From: Streptomyces sp. B3I8
GTDB lineage: Bacteria; Actinomycetota; Actinomycetes; Streptomycetales; Streptomycetaceae
DNA length: 64,000 nucleotides
Direction: 5' to 3'
Assembly (NCBI RefSeq): GCF_030816915.1
Contig: NZ_JAUSYN010000002.1
Span: forward strand, 6,833,501 to 6,897,500
How positions within the stretch are numbered: the first letter of the stretch is position 1; every line of letters begins with the position of its first letter. Below are positions 41,256 to 49,952 of the stretch, piece after piece. The position numbers and the translations under genes were made by a program. The notes below the pieces were generated by a model. It had not been told where the DNA came from. It saw nothing but the letters and a program-made list of their open reading frames with translations, and did no database searches.

Positions 41256-42229
41256 CGGAGGCGAGCGAGTCGGCGGGCACCCGGAGCACCCTCACGAGCG
41301 GGGGCCGCGACGTGCCGGACGGCATGGACCCGGCCTCCGGCCAGGAACGTATGGGCTTCTTCACCGACACCTCCGTGTGCATCGGCTGCAAGGCCTGCGA
41401 GGTGGCATGCAAGGAGTGGAACGCCATCCCCGAGGACGGCATGACCCTCACCGGGATGTCGTACGACAACACCGGCGTCCTCGGCGCCTCCACCTGGCGG
41501 CACGTGGCCTTCGTCGAACAGACCCGGCCCGCGCCCGAGGGGCGCACCCGACTCCCGCTGCTCGACGGGCGGTCGGCGGGCACCGAGCAACAGGGCGCGG
41601 GCGTCGCCGGGGGCGCCACCGGGCAGGAGACCGTGGTGGGCGGCAGCGGCGGCGACATCCGCTGGCTGATGTCCTCCGACGTGTGCAAACACTGCACCCA
41701 CGCCGCCTGCCTCGACGTGTGCCCCACGGGCGCGCTGTTCCGCACCGAGTTCGGCACGGTCGTCGTCCAGGAGGACGTCTGCAACGGCTGCGGCTACTGC
41801 GTCCCCGCCTGCCCGTACGGCGTCATCGAGCAACGCCCGGACGACGGGCGGGCGTTCAAGTGCACCATGTGCTACGACCGCCTCGGCGCCGGCCAGGAAC
41901 CCGCCTGCGCCAAGGCCTGCCCCACCGACTCCATCCAGTTCGGCCCGCTGGACGAACTGCGGGAACGGGCCGCGCTGCGCGTCGACCAGTTGCACGAGGC
42001 CGGCGTCACCGAGGCCCGCCTGTACGGCGAGGACCCGGACGACGGCGTGGGCGGCGACGGCGCGTTCTTCCTCCTGCTCGACGAACCCGAGGTGTACGGG
42101 CTGCCGCCGGACCCCGTCGTCACCACCCGTGACCTGCCGGCGATGTGGAAGCACGCGGGGGTGGCGGCGCTGTCCCTGCTGGGCGCGTGCGGCGCGGCCT
42201 TCGTCCTCACCGGAAGGGGCCGACGATGA
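41252..42229 (+). CDS. Formate dehydrogenase iron-sulfur subunit
   Basis: A 325-residue ferredoxin-type subunit for four [4Fe-4S] clusters: CIGCKACEVACKEW, CKHCTHAACLDVCPTG, CNGCGYCVPACPYG and CTMCYDRL with CAKACPTDS. It carries a single C-terminal membrane helix (VAALSLLGACGAAFVLTG), as in FdnH/FdoH, which anchors it to the membrane. It carries electrons from the catalytic subunit to the NrfD-like subunit. Both ends overlap neighbours by ATGA, so the three proteins are made in step. Confidence 0.95.
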   Translation: MTEASESAGTRSTLTSGGRDVPDGMDPASGQERMGFFTDTSVCIGCKACEVACKEWNAIPEDGMTLTGMSYDNTGVLGASTWRHVAFVEQTRPAPEGRTRLPLLDGRSAGTEQQGAGVAGGATGQETVVGGSGGDIRWLMSSDVCKHCTHAACLDVCPTGALFRTEFGTVVVQEDVCNGCGYCVPACPYGVIEQRPDDGRAFKCTMCYDRLGAGQEPACAKACPTDSIQFGPLDELRERAALRVDQLHEAGVTEARLYGEDPDDGVGGDGAFFLLLDEPEVYGLPPDPVVTTRDLPAMWKHAGVAALSLLGACGAAFVLTGRGRR

Positions 42230-43230
42230 CCAGCGCGGACAGTTCCCTGCCCAAGGGGGCCGGCGAGGGCGGACAGCACGGCAGGCACCGGCGCGGCGGA
42301 CGCCGCCGGGGCGAGCAACTCATGGTGCCCAAGGCCGAGTTCGAGTCGTACTACGGCCGCCCCGTCATCAAGGCGCCCTCCTGGGAGGCGCGCGACATCG
42401 CCGGGTACTTCTTCCTCGGCGGGCTCGCCGGGGGAGGCTCGGTGCTCGCCGCCGGGGCGCACCTGACCGGGCGGACCACGACGGCGAAGGCCATGAAGGT
42501 CTCCTCACTGGCCGCCGTCTCGCTGTCCGCGGCGGCCCTCGTGCACGACCTGGGCGTGCCGAGCCGCTTCTACAACATGCTGCGCGTCGCCAAGCCGACG
42601 TCCCCGATGAGCGTGGGGTCCTGGCTGCTGGCGGCGTACGGTCCCGCGGCCGGGGCGGCCGCCGCCAGTGCCGTCACCGGGCGGCTGCCCGGGATCGGGG
42701 CGGTCGCGACCGGGGCCGCCGCGCTGCTCGGCCCCGCCGTCGCCTCGTACACCGGGGTGCTCGCCGCCGACACTGCGGTACCGGCGTGGCACGGGGTGTA
42801 CCGGGAGCTGCCGTACCTGTTCGTGGCGTCCGCGACAGCGGCGTCGGCGGGCATGGCGCTGGCCGTCGGCCCGACCCGGGAGAACGCGCCGGCGCGCTGG
42901 GCGGCGGGGATCGCGGCGGTGGCCGACGTGGCGATCTCGCAGGCGGCGGAGCGGCGGCTGGGGATGGTCGCGGAGACGTGGAAGTCGGGGCGGGCGGGGA
43001 TGCTGCTGAAGACGGCGAAGGCGCTCACGGTCGGTGGGGCGGTGACGGCGGCGGTGCTCGGCGGGCGGTCGAGGGTTGCCGCGGTGGCGGCGGGCGCGGC
43101 GCTGCTCGCAGGCTCCGCCTGCACCCGCTTCGGTGTCTTCGCGGCGGGCACGGCGTCCGCGGAGGACCCCAGGTACACGGTGGTCCCCCAGCGGGAGCGG
43201 CTGGCGGCGGGGGTGGCGCGGGAGTCCTGA
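42226..43230 (+). CDS. nrfD: NrfD/PsrC-like membrane subunit
   Basis: A 334-residue polytopic membrane protein of the polysulfide reductase NrfD family. A basic N-terminus is followed by the conserved EFESYYGRPVIKAPSWEARD segment and about eight helices (YFFLGGLAGGGSVLAAGAHL, VGSWLLAAYGPAAGAAAASA). It would pass electrons from the iron-sulfur subunit to quinone, replacing the cytochrome b subunit of Escherichia coli enzymes. Last gene of the operon. Confidence 0.92.
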   Translation: MTSADSSLPKGAGEGGQHGRHRRGGRRRGEQLMVPKAEFESYYGRPVIKAPSWEARDIAGYFFLGGLAGGGSVLAAGAHLTGRTTTAKAMKVSSLAAVSLSAAALVHDLGVPSRFYNMLRVAKPTSPMSVGSWLLAAYGPAAGAAAASAVTGRLPGIGAVATGAAALLGPAVASYTGVLAADTAVPAWHGVYRELPYLFVASATAASAGMALAVGPTRENAPARWAAGIAAVADVAISQAAERRLGMVAETWKSGRAGMLLKTAKALTVGGAVTAAVLGGRSRVAAVAAGAALLAGSACTRFGVFAAGTASAEDPRYTVVPQRERLAAGVARES

Positions 43231-43364
43231 GCCGGGTGCGTGGGCGGGTCCTGCTTCCTGCGCGGGAAGCCCCCACCCGGCCGCAGGCCCGAGCCGCAGG
43301 CCCGACTCGCCTCCGGCCACCCGAGCTCTCCGGGGTGCAAGGGGCGGAGCCCCCCCTGAGGATG

Positions 43365-44399
43365 TCACCCCACCTTGCGGCCCCGTAGGGGTTCCGTGGG
43401 GGCGCCGGCGCCCTCTCGCAGGCCCTGGAGGAACTCCTCCAGCACCTCCGTCGCCGGCTTCGTCGGGCGCCACCCCAACTCCACCCGCGCCCGCGTGCAG
43501 TCCATCAACGGCAACCTCAGGACTGCGTCGAACAGATGCGGCGACGCCGGCAACAACCGCAGCCCCCACGCCGCCGCCACCGCCGACCGCGCCACCGCCC
43601 GCGGCAACCGCATCTGCCGCCGCACCCCCAGCAACTCCCCGAGCACCCCCGCGTCCACCGCCGGTTCCGCCGCGAGATTGAACGCCCCCCGGACATCCCC
43701 CCGCACCGCCAACCGGTACGCGTGCGCCGCGTCGTCCGTGTGCAGCGCCTGCAGCCGCAGCCCCGGCACGTCCGGCAGGAAGGGCAGCGACTCCGGCTTC
43801 GCAGGCGGCCCCGGCAGGAACTTGCCTCCGAAGATCCGCCGCTGCTCGCTCGCCGACTCCCGCTTGAACAGGAACGCCGGCCGCATCCGCACCACCCGCA
43901 CCTCCGGGTGCCGGTACTCGAACGCGTCCAGCGTCCGCTCCAGATACGCCTTCTCCCGGGTGTACGCGGCGTCCGGCCACCCGTGCGTGGGCCAGGACTC
44001 GTCCACCGTCCTGTCCTTCGGCCCCGGCGAGTACGCGCCGACCGAGGAGGCGTGCACCAGCGCGGGCACCCCGGCCGCCGCCACCGCCTCGAAGACCCGG
44101 ATGCTGCCGAGCACGTTGGTGCGCCAGGTGGTGGCCGGGTCGTGCGTCGGCCGGAACGCCCACGCCAGATGCACGACCGCGTCCGCACCCTCGAACTCCC
44201 GCACGAGATCGGCCTGTTCGGAGGCGAGGTCCACGGCGGACCACTGCGTCCCCGGCGGCCGCTCCGCGGGGAGCCGGCGCGCCAGGCCGACGACCGACGC
44301 GATGTCCGGATCCCCGGCGAGCAGGCGCATCACACTCGTGCCCACATTGCCGGTGGCGCCCGTGACGACGACCCTGCTGCCCACTGCGCTGCTCACCAT
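43365..44399 (-). CDS. NAD-dependent epimerase/dehydratase (extended SDR)
   Basis: A 344-residue protein with the Rossmann motif VVVTGATGNVGTSVMRLL, the DVVHLAWA-like strand (DAVVHLAWAF), and the catalytic Ser (HASSVGAYSPG) and YTREK motif. It belongs to the nucleoside-sugar epimerase-like branch; the substrate cannot be told. Monocistronic, ending convergently to the formate dehydrogenase operon. Confidence 0.9.
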   Translation of the reverse strand: MVSSAVGSRVVVTGATGNVGTSVMRLLAGDPDIASVVGLARRLPAERPPGTQWSAVDLASEQADLVREFEGADAVVHLAWAFRPTHDPATTWRTNVLGSIRVFEAVAAAGVPALVHASSVGAYSPGPKDRTVDESWPTHGWPDAAYTREKAYLERTLDAFEYRHPEVRVVRMRPAFLFKRESASEQRRIFGGKFLPGPPAKPESLPFLPDVPGLRLQALHTDDAAHAYRLAVRGDVRGAFNLAAEPAVDAGVLGELLGVRRQMRLPRAVARSAVAAAWGLRLLPASPHLFDAVLRLPLMDCTRARVELGWRPTKPATEVLEEFLQGLREGAGAPTEPLRGRKVG

Positions 44400-44516
44400 C
44401 GGCTCCTCTCGGTACGGCGAAGACCGGTCGATACGGCGCGACCGGCAGCCCGGGTACCCGGCGGGCGGCACCCTTCACCCGTACCGCGTACCGTCCGGTC
44501 GAGGAGCCGTCCCGTC

Positions 44517-45491
44517 TCAGGAGCCGGCGCGGCCCCCGAACGCGTCCACGCCCGTCAGCTCCGCCGACAGCTCCCACAGCCGGGCGGCCTGCTCCGGGTC
44601 GCTCGCCCAGTCCTTCACGCCCCTGCGGGCGCCGTCCGCCGGGGCCGGCTCCGCGATGTCGCAGTCCTCCAGGTAGACCCCGCCCCGGTCGGCCAGCATC
44701 GGTGACGTGGCGGCCCACACCTGGGTGGCCGCGCCCTGCTCGGGGCTCTTGAACCCCGCCGGGTTCAGCGGCCGGCCGTCCTCGTCGATCCAGCCGCGCT
44801 CGACCATCTCCTCCTTGGGCAGATGCCGCTGCAGCGGGGTGAGGATGCCGCCCGGGTGCAGCGAGAACGCCCGGACGCCGCGCTCCCGGCCGAGCCGGTC
44901 GAGGTGGACGGCGAACAGCGCGTTCGCGGTCTTCGCCTGGCCGTAGGCCTGCCACTTGTCGTAGCCGGTGCGCCAGTGGGGGTCCGCCCAGCGGATCGGG
45001 GAGGCGTGGTGGCCGATGGAGGAGACGGAGACGACACGCGCGCCGCCCGGCTCCAGGGCCGGCCACAGCCGGTTGACGAGTGCGAAGTGGCCCAGGTGGT
45101 TGGTGGCGAACTGCGCCTCCCAGCCGGGTCCGACCCGGGTCTCGGGGCAGGCCATCACGGCGGCGCTGTCGATGACGATGTCGAGGGTGCGGCCGGTGGC
45201 CAGGAACCGTTCGGCGAAGCCGCGCACGCTGTCGAGGTCGCCGAGGTCGAGCGCGTCGACCTCGACACCGTCGATCCCGGTGAGCGCCTCGGCCGCGGCG
45301 GACGGCCGCCGGGCCGGCACGACCACCCGGGCGCCCGCCTTCGCCAGCGCCCGGGTGGTCTCCAGGCCGAGCCCGGAGTAGCCGCCGGTCACGACGGCCA
45401 GCCTGCCCGTGAGGTCGATGCCGCGCAGGACGTCGTCCGCCGTGCTCGTCGCGCCGAAACCGGATCCGATGCTGTGCTGTGCTGTGGTCAT
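44517..45491 (-). CDS. Short-chain dehydrogenase/reductase (WW-oxidoreductase-like)
   Basis: A 324-residue SDR with cofactor motif AVVTGGYSGLGLETTRALA, the SSIGHHASPI catalytic Ser segment and YGQAK. The insert between these (WADPHWRTGYDKW) is typical of retinol dehydrogenase/WWOX-like bacterial SDRs. NADP preference is suggested by the basic residues at the second strand (PARRPSAA). Substrate unknown. Confidence 0.9.
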   Translation of the reverse strand: MTTAQHSIGSGFGATSTADDVLRGIDLTGRLAVVTGGYSGLGLETTRALAKAGARVVVPARRPSAAAEALTGIDGVEVDALDLGDLDSVRGFAERFLATGRTLDIVIDSAAVMACPETRVGPGWEAQFATNHLGHFALVNRLWPALEPGGARVVSVSSIGHHASPIRWADPHWRTGYDKWQAYGQAKTANALFAVHLDRLGRERGVRAFSLHPGGILTPLQRHLPKEEMVERGWIDEDGRPLNPAGFKSPEQGAATQVWAATSPMLADRGGVYLEDCDIAEPAPADGARRGVKDWASDPEQAARLWELSAELTGVDAFGGRAGS

Positions 45492-45546
45492 GCGAGCACG
45501 CTACGGATTGGAGCGTGCTCGAAGTCAAGCGAGGCGCAGGGCGCCG

Positions 45547-46233
45547 TCACTCCTCCGGCGTCGTCCGCGCCCGCCCGAGCGGGCCGCTGCCCTCCTCCAA
45601 CGAAGTGAGCAGGTGCACAGGGTCCCGGTAGACCGTGTCCGCCCCCGCGTCCTCCAGGGACGCCCGCGGGATGCCCCCGCACAGGACGCCCACGCAGGTC
45701 ACCCCGGCCCGGGTGCCCGCCCGCATGTCCCACACCGTGTCGCCGACGAACACCGCGTGCTCGGGTGCGATGCCGACGAGGTCCAGCGCGTGCCGGACCG
45801 GCTCCGGTGAGGGCTTGCCCGCGTCCACGTCGTCGGCGCTCGCCGTCGCGCGGATCGCGTCGTCGGCGTCGATCGCCGCGCGCAGGGCGGAAAGTTCGCG
45901 TCCGCCGGCGGAGGTGGCGAGGACGACGGCCCAGCCGGCCGCGTCCAGCCGTTTGAGGAGACGGCCGGCGTCCTCGAAGGCGGGCAGGCGGTCGAAGTAC
46001 GTGCCGTACAGCGCCTTGTGGGCGGCGCTGAGCGCCTCGATCTCGTCGTCCTCCAGGTTGTCGCCGAGGAGGTGGGTGATGAGGTCGGTGGAGCCGAGGC
46101 CTACGGAGCGGTGGATTGCGTGCATGGACACGTGGTGGCCAGCCTGTCGGAAGGCCTCCCACCAGGTGGTGACGTGCAGGTGGTTGGTGTCGACGAGGGT
46201 TCCGTCGACGTCGAACACGGCGGCGCGCTCCAT
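45547..46233 (-). CDS. HAD-superfamily hydrolase (phosphoglycolate phosphatase-like)
   Basis: A 228-residue haloacid dehalogenase-type phosphatase: motif I VFDVDGTLVDTN, motif II VVLATSAGG, motif III lysine in GKPSPEPVRHAL and motif IV VGDTVWDM. It has a helical C1 cap (about 15-90) as in phosphoglycolate phosphatases and beta-phosphoglucomutases. Cytoplasmic; substrate not deducible. Confidence 0.92.
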   Translation of the reverse strand: MERAAVFDVDGTLVDTNHLHVTTWWEAFRQAGHHVSMHAIHRSVGLGSTDLITHLLGDNLEDDEIEALSAAHKALYGTYFDRLPAFEDAGRLLKRLDAAGWAVVLATSAGGRELSALRAAIDADDAIRATASADDVDAGKPSPEPVRHALDLVGIAPEHAVFVGDTVWDMRAGTRAGVTCVGVLCGGIPRASLEDAGADTVYRDPVHLLTSLEEGSGPLGRARTTPEE

Positions 46234-46310
46234 CGGTGCTCCTTTTCTGTCGTGGGGGGACAGGTACCACGAGGGGTGACGGATCACGCCGGGGTGGGCA
46301 CGGCAAGTTT

Positions 46311-46470
46311 TTCCGCCCCCGCCGCCCCCGCCGCCCCCGCCGCCCCTGCCCGTCCCGGCCCTTCAAGGGGCAGTGCCCCTGACAGGGGCGCGGGGAACCG
46401 CGCGATCTTTTCGGGGGTCCGGGGCGGAGCCTCCGGAGACGGAACGGGTAGGGGCGGCGGGGGCGGGAAC
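46311..46470. repeat. Dispersed Streptomyces intergenic repeat, copy 1
   Basis: A foldable intergenic block: CCGCCGCCCC repeats on the left, the motif GCGCGGGGAACCGCGCGATC (about 46389-46408) in the middle, and ACGGGTAGGGGCGGCGGGGG on the right, which is nearly complementary to the left end. A related block lies at 49728-49919. The central motif is familiar from many Streptomyces intergenic regions. Confidence 0.7.
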
Positions 46471-46475
46471 AGTCC

Positions 46476-47489
46476 TCAGGTGGCACCGCCCGCCCACTTT
46501 AGGAGCCGGGCCGCAGGCCATGTCGTGACCACGCGGTCCGGCGGCACCCCGCACTCCTCCGCGCGGGCGCACCCGTACACCTGCCAGTCCAACTGCCCCG
46601 GCGCGTGCGCATCCGTGTCCACCGAGAACAGCACCCCCGCCTCCACCGCCCGCCGCACCAGCCGCCGCGGCGGATCCAGCCGCTCGGGCCGGCTGTTGAT
46701 CTCCACCGCCGTCCCGGACTCCGCGCACGCCGCGAACACCTCGTCGGCGTCGAACCGAGACTCCGGGCGCCCCTTCCCGGTCACCAGCCGCCCCGTGCAG
46801 TGCCCGAGCACGTCCGCGTGCGGGTCGCGCACGGCGGCCACCATCCGCCGGGTCATCGCCCGCGCGTCCATCCGCAGCTTGGAGTGGACCGAGACGACGA
46901 CCACGTCGAGCCGCTCCAGCAGCTCCGGCTCCTGGTCGAGCGAGCCGTCGTCGAGGATGTCGCACTCGATCCCGGTCAGCAGCCGGAACGGTGCCCACCG
47001 CTCGTTGAGCGCGGCGACCACGTCGAGCTGCTCGCGCAGCCGGTCCGGGGACAGGCCCCGGGCCACCGTGAGCCGGGGGGAGTGGTCGGTGAGGACCGCC
47101 CACTCGTGGCCCAGCCGGGCCGCGGTGCGGCCCATCTCCTCGATCGGGCTGCCGCCGTCCGACCAGTCGGAGTGCAGATGACAGTCGCCGCGCAGCCGGG
47201 CCCGCAGCCCCTCCCCGCCCCGCACGAGCGGCTCGCCGGCCGTGGCCTCCAGCTTCTCCAGATAGGCGGGCGTGCCGCCGCCCAGCGCCTCGCGCACCAC
47301 CTGCGCGGTCTTCGGGCCGATGCCCTTGAGCCGCTCCAGGGAGCCGGTCCTGGCCCGCTCGGCGATGTCGTCCGCGGCAAGCGGGGCCAGGACGGCGGCC
47401 GCTGTGCGGAACGCGCGGACGCGGTAGGTGGGCGCCTGGTCCCGCTCCAGCAGGAAGGCGATCCGGTCCAGTGCCTGCAGCGGGTCCAT
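46476..47489 (-). CDS. PHP-domain phosphoesterase with PolX-like helix-hairpin-helix region
   Basis: A 337-residue protein. The N-terminal part is a DNA polymerase X-type helical domain with an HhH motif (LERLKGIGPKTAQVVREAL). The C-terminal PHP domain has its metal ligands in GDCHLHSDWSDG, LTDHSPR, TGIECDI, HSKL, GHCTGR and VDTDAHAP. The polymerase palm and fingers of full PolX (about 570 residues) are missing, so it may trim DNA ends or act as a phosphatase such as histidinol phosphatase-like enzymes. Confidence 0.9.
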   Translation of the reverse strand: MDPLQALDRIAFLLERDQAPTYRVRAFRTAAAVLAPLAADDIAERARTGSLERLKGIGPKTAQVVREALGGGTPAYLEKLEATAGEPLVRGGEGLRARLRGDCHLHSDWSDGGSPIEEMGRTAARLGHEWAVLTDHSPRLTVARGLSPDRLREQLDVVAALNERWAPFRLLTGIECDILDDGSLDQEPELLERLDVVVVSVHSKLRMDARAMTRRMVAAVRDPHADVLGHCTGRLVTGKGRPESRFDADEVFAACAESGTAVEINSRPERLDPPRRLVRRAVEAGVLFSVDTDAHAPGQLDWQVYGCARAEECGVPPDRVVTTWPAARLLKWAGGAT

Positions 47490-47693
47490 CGGTGCCTCCT
47501 CGCCTGCCCTGACGTGCCTCGTCCACGGGGTGCCCCGCCGCGCGTCGCTCACCCCTGCCGGACGTGCGCCGGACCCGCGCCCGGCCCGGCAGCGACCCGG
47601 CGCCGGCCCGGTTTTCCCCTGCCCCTGCCGGGTACTGCGAGCAATCCCGGGACCACCCGCGCAACGCCGGTACCACGCAGAGGAGAGTCTCGA

Positions 47694-48512
47694 ATGACCA
47701 CGTCCGGCGTGTCCCCGGCCGTACCGGCCCGCGTGGCCGTCGTCACCGGTTCGGACTCGGGGATCGGTCGCGCCACCGCCGTGCGCCTCGCCGAGGCGGG
47801 ACTCGGCGTCGGCATCACCTGGCACACCGACGAGGAGGGCGCCGAGCGCACCGCCGAGGAGGTCCGCGCGCACGGCCGCCGTGCCGAGACGGCCCGCCTG
47901 GACCTGACCCGGCTGCCGGACGCCGCCGACGTCGTCGACGAGCTCGCCGGACGCCTCGGCCGCATCGACGTCCTCGTCAACAACGCGGGCACCGGTACCG
48001 CCACCCCCTTCCTCGATCTCGCGTTCGACGACGTCCGCGAGGTCCTGGAGGTCGACCTGCTCGGCCCGTTCCTGTGCGGGCAGCGCGCCGCCCGCCGGAT
48101 GATCGCGCAGGGCGACGGCGGCCGGATCGTCAACGTGACCTCCGTGCACGAGCACGCGCCCCGTGTGGGCGCCGCGCCCTACTGCGCCGCCAAGGGCGGC
48201 CTCGGACTTCTCACCCAGGTCATGGCGCTGGAACTGGCCGAGCACGGCATCACCGTCAACGCGGTGGCGCCCGGCGAGATCGCCACCCCCATGACCGGGC
48301 AGGAGGACAGCGCCCCGCACACCGTGCACCGGCCGGGCATCCCGCTCGGCCGGCCGGGCGACGCCCGCGAGATCGCCGCCGTGATCGCCTTCCTCGCGAG
48401 CCCCGACGCCTCCTACGTCACCGGTTCCTCCTGGGCCGCCGACGGCGGCATGCTCCGCATGGGCCCGATGGCCGGCTCCCACCTGGACGCCGACGACTGG
48501 CGCCGGCCCTGA
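47694..48512 (+). CDS. FabG-like short-chain dehydrogenase/reductase
   Basis: A 272-residue classical SDR: VAVVTGSDSGIGRATAVRLA, LVNNAGTG, catalytic Ser in NVTSVHEH, YCAAKGG, and the C-terminal SYVTGSSWAADGG. The motif order matches 3-oxoacyl-ACP reductase/glucose dehydrogenase-like enzymes. GAGGAGAG precedes the ATG. The convergent remnant of topoisomerase IB follows within 30 bp. Confidence 0.93.
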   Translation: MTTSGVSPAVPARVAVVTGSDSGIGRATAVRLAEAGLGVGITWHTDEEGAERTAEEVRAHGRRAETARLDLTRLPDAADVVDELAGRLGRIDVLVNNAGTGTATPFLDLAFDDVREVLEVDLLGPFLCGQRAARRMIAQGDGGRIVNVTSVHEHAPRVGAAPYCAAKGGLGLLTQVMALELAEHGITVNAVAPGEIATPMTGQEDSAPHTVHRPGIPLGRPGDAREIAAVIAFLASPDASYVTGSSWAADGGMLRMGPMAGSHLDADDWRRP

Positions 48513-48536
48513 GCCCCGCGCGCACCATGAGACCGC

Positions 48537-48730
48537 GCACCGCACCTCCAGGCGGTCGGCACCGACGACGCCGGGCGCCGCCAGTACCTCTGCCACGAGG
48601 AGTTCCGGGCCCGGCAGGACGAGGCCGAGCACGAGCACGTCCGCGAGGTCGCCCGCGCACTGCCCGAGCTGCGCGCGAGCACGTCACCTGCGGCCGCGGC
48701 GAGATCGCCCTGGAACTGCTCGACCGCTGA
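48537..48730 (+). pseudogene. Remnant of a eukaryotic-type DNA topoisomerase IB
   Basis: The translation HLQAVGTDDAGRRQYLCHEE followed by FRARQDEAEHEHVREVARAL and PELRA matches a conserved internal part of bacterial topoisomerase IB. After it, the reading frame changes and REHVTCGRGEIALELL resembles the later KEHVTC-RGGE region. So a large internal part is deleted and both ends are missing, including the catalytic Tyr. Not functional. Confidence 0.75.
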
Positions 48731-48751
48731 ACACTCACTACCCTCGAAGAC

Positions 48752-48994
48752 ATGACCGAAAGTGCGAGCCCCCACATCTCCTGGCCTCGGATCCTGGTGC
48801 TCGGAGTCCAGCCGGGCACGCCGCCGTTCCGGATCGTACTGATCGACGGCGAGGTCGTCGGCGAGGCCCTGGGCCCCATCGACGTCCTCACGGTCGCCGC
48901 GGCGACCGGTGTCCCGGTCCACGACCTCGACGACCCCGACGTGATCCGGTGGGTCGGCGGCGACAAGTTCACGTGGACGGTGCGCACGCGGTAG
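48752..48994 (+). CDS. Small conserved hypothetical protein
   Basis: An 80-residue soluble protein (PRILVLGVQPGTPPFRIVLI, PIDVLTVAAATGVPVHDLDD, IRWVGGDKFTW) with alternating beta and alpha segments and no recognised family function. Codon use is normal for the genome. It begins 21 bp after the topoisomerase remnant. Confidence 0.65.
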   Translation: MTESASPHISWPRILVLGVQPGTPPFRIVLIDGEVVGEALGPIDVLTVAAATGVPVHDLDDPDVIRWVGGDKFTWTVRTR

Positions 48995-49012
48995 CCGTCG
49001 CGGCGGACGGGG

Positions 49013-49630
49013 TCAGCCGGCCCGCTTCGGGCGGGGCCTGCGGGCGTGGACCGCGCGGCCCATGCGGCGGCCCAGCAGCAGGTGGCCGATGAGCGCGCCG
49101 GTGGTGTTCAGGATGACGTCGTCGATGTCGAACGCCCGGCCGGTGATCAGCGCGCCCTGCACGAGTTCCACCGCGAGCATGACCAGGGCGGTCACCAGCA
49201 GGACGCGCAGCAGGTGGCGGGTGCCGGGGGAGAGCACCGGGAGCAGCACGCCGAACGGCACGCCCAGCAGGACGTTGCCGCCGATCTGTTTGACGGCGTC
49301 GCGCAGGCCCGGCTGCTCGGCGTAGGCGCGCAGGGAGCGGCCGGGGTGGAGGTTGCTGTGCGTCAGCGAGACGGAGGCGGGGGAGGGTTCGAGGGTCAGG
49401 CGGGCGAGGACGGCGGCGAAGGCCACCATCGCGACGAAGGCGAGGAGCATCGCGAGGATGCGGAGGGGGAGGGGCAGGGGGTGGGGGGTGAGGTCCCGGG
49501 AGGCGGGGGCCGGCCGCTTCGCGGGGGACGGCCGTTTTGTGGAGGTGGGCCGTTCCGTGGGGGCCGGTCGGTTCGTGGTGCGCCGCCGGGTACGGGTCGC
49601 GTGTCGTAGGCGCTCGGCCATGGTGGTCAT
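49013..49630 (-). CDS. VanZ-family membrane protein
   Basis: A 205-residue protein. A Pro/Arg/Thr-rich cytoplasmic N-terminus (1-50) precedes four membrane helices (ILAMLLAFVAMVAFAAVLA; IGGNVLLGVPFGVLLPVL; LRVLLVTALVMLAVELVQ; DVILNTTGALIGHLLLGR). The conserved GNVLLFxPFG, ELxQ and FDIDDVxxNTxGxxxG signatures of VanZ are all recognisable. VanZ confers low-level teicoplanin resistance in enterococci; in Streptomyces the role is unknown. Confidence 0.9.
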   Translation of the reverse strand: MTTMAERLRHATRTRRRTTNRPAPTERPTSTKRPSPAKRPAPASRDLTPHPLPLPLRILAMLLAFVAMVAFAAVLARLTLEPSPASVSLTHSNLHPGRSLRAYAEQPGLRDAVKQIGGNVLLGVPFGVLLPVLSPGTRHLLRVLLVTALVMLAVELVQGALITGRAFDIDDVILNTTGALIGHLLLGRRMGRAVHARRPRPKRAG

Positions 49631-49727
49631 TCCGTCCGGTCCCCTCTGAGGTCAACTGCCGCGTGTACCGGGGCGGTTACCCGGGGTCGGGTCGCTGATG
49701 CGGGGTGGGTGCCGCGGCTCTTCCTCG

Positions 49728-49919
49728 CCCCCGCCGCCCCTACCCTTCCCATCCCTTCGACGGGCTCCGCCCCTTGGCCCGAACGCGCGGGTGGGTGGGG
49801 CTTCTCGCGCGGTTCCCCGCGCCCCTGAACAGGAGCGCGGGGAACCACGCGATCGTTTCGGGGTACGGGGTCGGAGCCCCCCCGGGGGGACGGGACGGGT
49901 AGGGGCGACGGGGGCGAGA
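49728..49919. repeat. Dispersed Streptomyces intergenic repeat, copy 2
   Basis: Same architecture as 46311-46470: CCGCCGCCCCTACCC on the left, GCGCGGGGAACCACGCGATC (49837-49856) in the middle, and GGGTAGGGGCGACGGGGGCG on the right. The outer arms are nearly complementary, so the whole block can fold. It abuts the broken 5' end of the antiporter gene that follows. Confidence 0.7.
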
Positions 49920-49952
49920 GCTCCCCGGTGCCGTCGCCGGCGCGTGCTGCCA

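Noticed and set aside
46311..46470. A structural RNA gene in the foldable intergenic block
   Set aside because: The second copy at 49728-49919 and the known dispersed nature of the central motif favour a repeat element; no promoter seen.
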